This document shows, piece by piece, positions 55,687 to 64,000 of a stretch of DNA of 64,000 nucleotides. The translations under genes and the position numbers were made by a program. This DNA is from Methyloversatilis sp. XJ19-49. Lineage in GTDB: Bacteria > Pseudomonadota > Gammaproteobacteria > Burkholderiales > Rhodocyclaceae. Position 1 is the stretch's first letter, and the number at the start of each line of letters is the position of its first letter. The stretch is from the NCBI RefSeq assembly GCF_024580145.1, contig NZ_JANINI010000009.1, positions 119,852 to 183,851 of the forward strand, read 5' to 3'. The notes below the pieces were generated by a model. That model was not told the DNA's origin and made no database searches. It saw nothing but the letters and a program-made list of their open reading frames with translations.

Positions 55687-56988
55687 ATGTCTTCCTCCGC
55701 CCGTCGTGCGCCCATGCGTTCCGCCCTGCTGTGCTGCCTGCTGTCCGCCCTGTGGCTGACGCCACCGGTTTATGCGCAATCTGTGCCCCTCGCCGCGGCT
55801 TCGCACGCCGAAGAGCATGAGCAGACGGTCGAGCGTGACGCCGCACTCACGCTGTCGGGCGCCTTTTCTGCCGCGCTTGGCCGGGCGCCCGGCACCCAGC
55901 TTCCGCAGGCCAGGCTGTCCGAATCCCGGGTGCTGACCGAACGTGCCGGCAGCGTGCTGTCGGCACCGCCGGCGCTGCACATGCGCTACCAGACCGATCG
56001 CCTGCCCGGCCGCGCGGCCGGCGTGCGCGAACTGGAAGCCGGGCTGGACCTGCCCTTGTGGCGATCCGGCCAGCGCGACGCGCTGCGCCGCGAGGCCGAC
56101 GCCGGTCGCCTGCTGTCCGACGAGGAACTGCGCATCCACCGCTGGCGCGTGGCGGGCGATCTGCGGGAAACCCTGTGGCGCGTCTTGCAGGCGGAAACCG
56201 AGGTGAAGCTGGCTGATGCCGATGTCGAGCTGTATCGCGCGCTGGAAGACGATGTGTCGAAACGCGTTCGCGCCGGGGACGCGGCGCCGGTCGAAGTATT
56301 GTCGGCCGAAGCGGCCCGGCGCGAGCGCGACGCCGCCCGTTACGAGGCTCAGGTCGAACTGGCGCACAGCGTGTTCGGCTGGGCCACGCTGACCGGCTTG
56401 CCGGCGCTGCCGGCGACGGCACGTGAGCCGGTTGCGCGCGCGCCAATGGCGGACGCGGCGACCGGCTATCCGCCGGTGCTGACGGCGCAGGCTGCGCTCG
56501 AACGGGCGCGCAGTGCGCTGGCCAGCGTGCAGGCCCAGGGCAGCGGTGCGCCGCGCATCCTGGTCGGCATGCGGTCCGAAAAGTCGCCCGACAGCCCGGT
56601 GACCGACAGCGTCGGCGCCACCCTGTCGATTCCATTCGGCGGCGAGGTGCATCGCGCAGCCACCCTGTCGCCACTGCAGCTCGATCTGGCCCGCGCCGAG
56701 GACGATCTTGCGCTGGCGCTGCGCATGGCCACGTTGGTGCTGCACGAAGCCGAACATGAACTGCACGCCCGCGAACAGGCGCTGCAACTGGCCGCCGGGC
56801 AGAAGGCGGTCGCCGAACGCGAAGTCGAGCTTGCCCGCCGCGCCTACCGGCTCGGTGAAAGTTCGCTCGCCGAGCGCCTGCTGGTCGAGGCGCGCGCCGC
56901 CAACGCACGCCGTGCGGCCGCGTTGGCCGACATCGCCCATGAGCGCGCCGTGGCGCGCTACAACAACAGTCTGGGAATCCTGCCGTGA
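55687..56988 (+). CDS. CzcC-type outer-membrane efflux protein (TolC family)
   Basis: A 433-residue outer-membrane channel subunit. The start at 55687 gives a signal peptide with a basic head (MSSSARRAPMRSALLCC...PPVYA); an ATG at 55714 is an alternative and ribosome sites are weak for both. The mature region has the two repeated coiled-coil segments of TolC-like proteins (about 125-220 and 330-425; EVKLADADVELYRALEDDV, QKAVAEREVELARRAYRLGE). Its stop overlaps the adaptor gene by ATGA-like spacing, forming a tripartite efflux operon. Confidence 0.88.
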   Translation: MSSSARRAPMRSALLCCLLSALWLTPPVYAQSVPLAAASHAEEHEQTVERDAALTLSGAFSAALGRAPGTQLPQARLSESRVLTERAGSVLSAPPALHMRYQTDRLPGRAAGVRELEAGLDLPLWRSGQRDALRREADAGRLLSDEELRIHRWRVAGDLRETLWRVLQAETEVKLADADVELYRALEDDVSKRVRAGDAAPVEVLSAEAARRERDAARYEAQVELAHSVFGWATLTGLPALPATAREPVARAPMADAATGYPPVLTAQAALERARSALASVQAQGSGAPRILVGMRSEKSPDSPVTDSVGATLSIPFGGEVHRAATLSPLQLDLARAEDDLALALRMATLVLHEAEHELHAREQALQLAAGQKAVAEREVELARRAYRLGESSLAERLLVEARAANARRAAALADIAHERAVARYNNSLGILP

Positions 56989-58039
56989 AACATGTGTTCG
57001 TTGTGTCCTGTCTGCTCGCGCTGACGTCCTCCCTCCATGCGGCCGACATCGCGCTCGATGCGACACAGATCGAACGACTGGGCATCCGCGATGCGGCACC
57101 GGTACCGGCGGCGCAGGCCAGCGCGGCGCCCTGGTCGGCGCGCGTCGTGGCGTCGGCCGACGGCGAATGGGTGGTGACCGCTCCCGCCGGTGGCGTCGTG
57201 GTGCGCGTGCCGGTGGTCGAAGGCCAGCAGGTCGCGGCGAATGCCGTGCTGGTGGAACTGCGCAGCGCCGGTCTGCCCGAACAGGGCGCTGCGCTGGCCC
57301 AGGCGCGTTCCGCTGCGGCGCTTGCGCGCAGCAATCTGGAGCGCGACCGGGCGCTGCATGCCGAAGGCCTGATCGCCGAGCGCCGTGTGCGCGAATCCGA
57401 AAATGCGGCCGCGCAGGCCGATGCCGCATACGGCGCCGCGCAGTCGCGACTGCGCCTGCTGGGCGTGTCGGCCGCCGACGCATCGAGCGGTCGCGTGCAG
57501 GTGCGTGCCGAAGCGGCGGCAACCGTGCTCGAACGCATGGTGCTGCCCGGTCAGCGCGTGGACGAGGCCGATGCGCTGCTGCGGCTGGCCGATGCACGCA
57601 AGCTGATGCTCGAACTGAACCTGACGGTGGCGCAGGCACAGGACGTGCGCGAAGGCGACGTCCTGCTGGTGGAGCCGTCGGGCGAGCAGGCGCGCGTGAC
57701 GCAGATCGGCTGGGGCGCTGCCGACACGACGCAGACGGTGCGCGTCCGCGCCGCACTGCCACCTGCGCCGTCTTCGCTGCGGCCGGGCCTGTGGGTCAAG
57801 GCGCGGCGCTCACAGCCGGCGACCGATGCATGGACCGTGCCGGCTGCGGCAGTCACCCATCACGACGGCCGGACCTGGGTGTTTTCGCGCACCGCGCAGG
57901 GCTTCCGCGCAGTCGAGGTGCAGGCGCTGTCGCAGGACGCGGGTCGCGCCACGGTCAGCGGCGCACTGGACGCAAAGGCCGCGGTCGCGGTCAGCGGAGT
58001 GGCCGCGCTGAAGGCGGTTTGGCTGGGCAAGGGAGCGGA

Positions 58040-58043
<4 letters not shown>
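56985..58043 (+). CDS. RND efflux periplasmic adaptor subunit (CzcB-like)
   Basis: A 352-residue membrane-fusion protein with a signal peptide (FVVSCLLALTSSLHA). It has a lipoyl-like domain (VVTAPAGGVVVRVPVVEGQQV near residue 63-83), an alpha-helical hairpin (about 95-150; ARSNLERDRALHAEGLIAERRVRESE), the second lipoyl half and a beta-barrel (LLRLADARKLMLELN). It bridges the outer-membrane channel and the inner-membrane pump. No N- or C-terminal metal-binding histidine extension like that of CzcB is present. It overlaps both neighbours. Confidence 0.9.
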
Positions 58044-61101
<3,058 letters not shown>

Positions 61102-61105
<4 letters not shown>

Positions 61106-63033
61106 CATCGATACGACCTGCGCCGCGCCGGCGCGCACTGCCCTTCCTGCTCGTTGCGTCCCTGCTGACCGTCACCATCTGGACCTTGCTGCGTCTGCTG
61201 CTCTGGGGCATCGCCGGCCCGGGCGACATCAGTGCGGCCACGCCGCACGTGTTCGTGCGTGGACTGTGGTTCGACCTGGCCGTGCTCGCCTGGCTGGTGG
61301 CGCCGCTGCTCGTGCTGTCGGCACTGCTGCCGGCCCGTCTGCGGGCGAGCCGGTTCATGGGCCGGCTGCGCTGGGGGGCGCTGTGGCTGATGGCCGCGTT
61401 GCTGCTGTTCGGTGCAGTGTCCGAAGTCGTGTTCTGGGAGGAGTTTTCGACCCGCTTCAACTTCATCGCGGTGGATTACCTGATCTACACGCAGGAAGTG
61501 ATCGGCAACATCATGCAGTCCTACCCGGTCGGACTGATCGTCGGCGGCATCGCGCTTGTCGCGGCACTGATCGTGTTCGGGGTGAGCCGTCTGGTCGGGT
61601 TCGTCGCCGCGCCGCGCCGGCCCGCTGTGCGGCTGGCGATGCTGGCGGGCGCACTGGCGCTGCCGGCGGCTTCCTGGAGCTTTGCGGCGCTGGAACAGAT
61701 GGAAGGCAGCGGCAACGCCTATGCCGACGAGCTGGCCGGTAACGGGTTGTACGCATTTGCGGCCGCGATGCGCCGCAACGAGCTCGATTACGAGCGCTGG
61801 TATGCCACCTTGCCGCAGGAAGAAGCCGACGAGGTGCTGCTCGACCTGCATGTCGAACGACTGCCGCTGTCGTCGCCGGACAGGCCGAGTGCGATGGACG
61901 ATCCGCCGCACGACAAGGTGCCGTTCAGCCGCAGGCCGCGCAATGTCGTGCTGGTGACGATCGAAAGCATGTCGGCGGAGTTCGTCGGCGCATATGGCTC
62001 GACCGCGGGCTTGACGCCCGAACTGGACCGTCTGGCGGCCGATGGGCTGCGCTTCACGGAGGTGTATGCCACCGGCACGCGTACGGTACGCGGGCTCGAA
62101 GCGCTGTCGCTGGGCACGCCACCGGTACCCGGGCAGGCCATCGTCCGCCGCACCCACAACAACAATCTGTCCACGCTGGGCGAGTTGCTGGAGCCACAGG
62201 GTGTCGTGCCGATGTTCATTTATGGCGGCTATGGCTACTTCGACAACATGAACAGCTATTTCCGTGGCAACGATTACGTGATCGTCGACCGGACCGACTT
62301 TCCGAAGGACAGCATCGTTTTCGAGAACGTGTGGGGCGTGGCCGACGAAGTGCTGTACGCCAACGCCCTGAAGGCGCTGAATGACAAGGCCGCCGCCGGA
62401 AAGCCGTTCTTTGCGCAGATCATGACGACGTCGAACCATCGCCCCTACACCTATCCGGACGGGCGCATCGACATTCCGTCACCGGGCGGGCGGCGCGGCG
62501 GCGTCAAGTACACAGACTGGGCGATCGGCGAATTCATCCGCGAGGCGAAGAGGCAGCCCTGGTTCGCCGACACGCTGTTCGTGTTCGTAGCCGACCACTG
62601 CGCGTCCGTGGCTGGCCGGACCCGCCTGCCGGTCGCCAAATACCGCATTCCGCTGATCTTCTATGCGCCGGACATGCTGCAGGCGGGCGAGTACGTGCAA
62701 CGGGTGAGCCAGATCGATCTTGCGCCGACGCTGATCGAGGTCATGGGCAAGAACGGCGACGATCATTTCTTCGGCCGCTCGTTCTTTGAGGCGGATGAGC
62801 CGCTCGACCGTGCCTTCATTTCCAACTATCAGGATCTGGGCTATCTGCGCGGCGACCTGCTCACCGTGTTGTCGCCGCGCCGTGTGGTGCGCGCTTTCAA
62901 GGTCGATCCGGTCACGCTTGAGTCGACGCCGACGGAAGTGGATCCGCAGCGTGCGCGCGAGGCAATCGCCTACTACCAGACGGCCGCGTCCGCGTTCAAG
63001 CAGGGGCGGCTGCACGCCATCGAGGTCCGGTGA
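61102..63033 (+). CDS. LTA synthase-family sulfatase-fold membrane enzyme
   Basis: A 643-residue protein with about five N-terminal membrane helices (residues 15-210) and a periplasmic sulfatase/phosphotransferase domain. It has NVVLVTIESMSAEFVGAYG near 280 (metal Glu), the nucleophile threonine in YATGTRTVRGLEALSL near 330, GGYGYFDNMNSYFRGN and FVADHCASVAGRTRLP (Asp-His metal ligands). Gram-negative members transfer phospho-alcohol groups to glycans or lipids rather than make lipoteichoic acid. It overlaps the RND gene stop and the PAP2 gene start, so it may be part of the same transcript. Confidence 0.88.
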
Positions 63034-63716
63034 GCCGGTGGCTCGGGGCGCGCGACGCCGATCTGCTGGTGGTCGCGCTCGTCTGCGCCGTGCTGGCCGT
63101 GTGGAGCAACCGCTGGAGTGGTACGGACCTGTCGCTTTCGGCGCACTTCTACGACGCTGCAGCCGGCGGTTTCACGCTGCGCCGCGACTGGCTGTGGTCG
63201 GTACTGCTGCACGACGGCGTCAAGTGGCTGTCGGTGGCGGCATGGCTGGCGCTGTTCGCGGCCGGATTCGTGTTGCGGCTGCGGGCGCGCGAACCCGGCC
63301 GTTTCGTGCGCGTGGCGTTCGTGCTCTGTGCTTCGCTGGCGGCGGTGGTCGCGGTGAACCTGCTGCGCATGCAGTCAGCACACAGTTGTCCATGGTATCT
63401 GGCCGATTTCGGCGGTCAGGCGCAGTTTTTCCGGCTTTTCGACAGCGTGCCGACGAATTCCGGTCCGGGCAAATGCCTGCCCAGCGGCCATGCAGCGAGC
63501 GCCTTCATGTGGCTGGCCGTGCTGCCGGTGCTGCGCGGCGCAGCGCGGCGGCGCGCGCTGTTCGCCGTGCTGACGCTGGGTGGGCTCGCGGGTGTGGTGC
63601 AGGTCGTGCGCGGTGCGCATTTCCCGTCGCATATCCTGCTGGCTGCCGCCGCGTGCGCCATCGTGGTGCTGGGCGCGGCAAGCGTTATGCGCCCGCCGGC
63701 CAGGCGACGACGGTAG
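63030..63716 (+). CDS. PAP2-family membrane phosphatase
   Basis: A 228-residue inner-membrane protein of six helices beginning at a GTG that overlaps the upstream stop (GTGA). Phosphatase motif 2 is seen as KCLPSGHAASAFMW near residue 150 and motif 3 as VVRGAHFPSHILLAA near 190. It would remove phosphate from lipid phosphates such as undecaprenyl pyrophosphate, phosphatidylglycerol phosphate or lipid A. The coupling to the LTA-synthase-like gene suggests a shared envelope-modification task: one transfers a head group from a phospholipid, the other handles the lipid product. Confidence 0.87.
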   Translation: MSRWLGARDADLLVVALVCAVLAVWSNRWSGTDLSLSAHFYDAAAGGFTLRRDWLWSVLLHDGVKWLSVAAWLALFAAGFVLRLRAREPGRFVRVAFVLCASLAAVVAVNLLRMQSAHSCPWYLADFGGQAQFFRLFDSVPTNSGPGKCLPSGHAASAFMWLAVLPVLRGAARRRALFAVLTLGGLAGVVQVVRGAHFPSHILLAAAACAIVVLGAASVMRPPARRRR

Positions 63717-63768
63717 ATGTGTGGCCATTGAACGGAGGGTGACGGAGCCCCGGGCGCATGCAGGGGTC

Positions 63769-63985
63769 GTTGGGCATCGCTGCGCTCACCCCAACCTACG
63801 GACACCTCACGCCGTTGTAGCCGCAGGTTCGGGTGAGCCGAAGGCGATGCCCAAAACCCGTCCCCGTAGGTTGAGGTGAGCGCAGCGATGCCCAACATCC
63901 GCAGCAGGCAAACCCCCGATTGCGACGCAGATACGATCTGCCCGTCACCCGTGGGTTGGCTCGGGCTGAGCGGAGCAATGCCCCC
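63769..63985. repeat. Cluster of four REP-type repeats downstream of the PAP2 gene
   Basis: Copies lie at 63769-63800 (forward), about 63823-63854 (reverse, degenerate), 63866-63895 (reverse) and about 63951-63985 (reverse, degenerate: GTGGGTTGGCTCGGGCTGAG). Nothing else is visible from 63717 to the window end. Confidence 0.8.
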
Positions 63986-64000
63986 ACGGCTGCGCCCGGC

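Overview
The window is GC-rich, densely packed bacterial DNA that reads as a betaproteobacterial chromosome. The clues are the leuS-lptE-holA-proA order, the PEP-CTERM proteins, the TRAP transporter, and a complete set of genes for aerobic growth on tri- and dimethylamine. A Rhodocyclales-type methylotroph such as Methyloversatilis would fit, but that assignment is inference from gene content only. I saw no rRNA, tRNA, CRISPR array, prophage or insertion-sequence transposase.

Layout. 1-5.4 kb: a chalcone-isomerase-like protein, a TPR/beta-barrel outer-membrane protein paired with a FecR-domain protein (possibly a Slam-type export pair), and a YbaL/Kef antiporter. 5.4-13 kb: a leftward housekeeping block (marC, proA, holA, lptE, leuS, an MscS channel). 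13.2-26 kb: mostly rightward genes (a UvrD helicase, a Sel1-repeat protein, a poly-gamma-glutamate hydrolase-like protein, two orphan ParA ATPases, a quinone reductase, an atypical SDR, an FMN reductase, an FAH-family protein, a second Kef antiporter, a His-rich repeat protein on the other strand, and an alpha/beta hydrolase).

26-41.3 kb is the most interesting region. It holds a PAS protein with a degenerate GGDEF domain, a NarX/NarL-like two-component pair, a leftward porin-permease operon, and rightward tmm, tdm and dmmDABC. Together the enzymes would oxidise trimethylamine to its N-oxide (Tmm), cleave that to dimethylamine plus formaldehyde (Tdm), and N-demethylate dimethylamine to methylamine (DmmABC). 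The GcvT-type folate domains of Tdm and DmmD could capture the formaldehyde. Three promoters in this region (porin-permease, tmm-tdm, dmmDABC) carry near-identical 16-bp palindromes with the 7-2-7 architecture of NarL sites. Each is followed after exactly 9 bp by GAGAATTGT. The adjacent NarL-like regulator keeps the DNA-reading residues of NarL. I infer that this regulon is controlled by the neighbouring two-component system.

41.4-64 kb: two PEP-CTERM proteins (one an autotransporter-type repeat protein), a TRAP permease pair without its binding protein, a histidine phosphatase, a TPR-2OG oxygenase, a GNAT/nitrilase pair, an AbiV-like protein, a response regulator / spermidine-synthase-like / histidine kinase operon divergent from a CzcCBA-type RND efflux operon, and an LTA-synthase-like/PAP2 pair. 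Two families of short palindromic repeats occupy several intergenic gaps: a REP with core TTGGGCATCGCTGCGCTCA, and a REPIN with GTGGGAGCGGCGGCCTCG arms.
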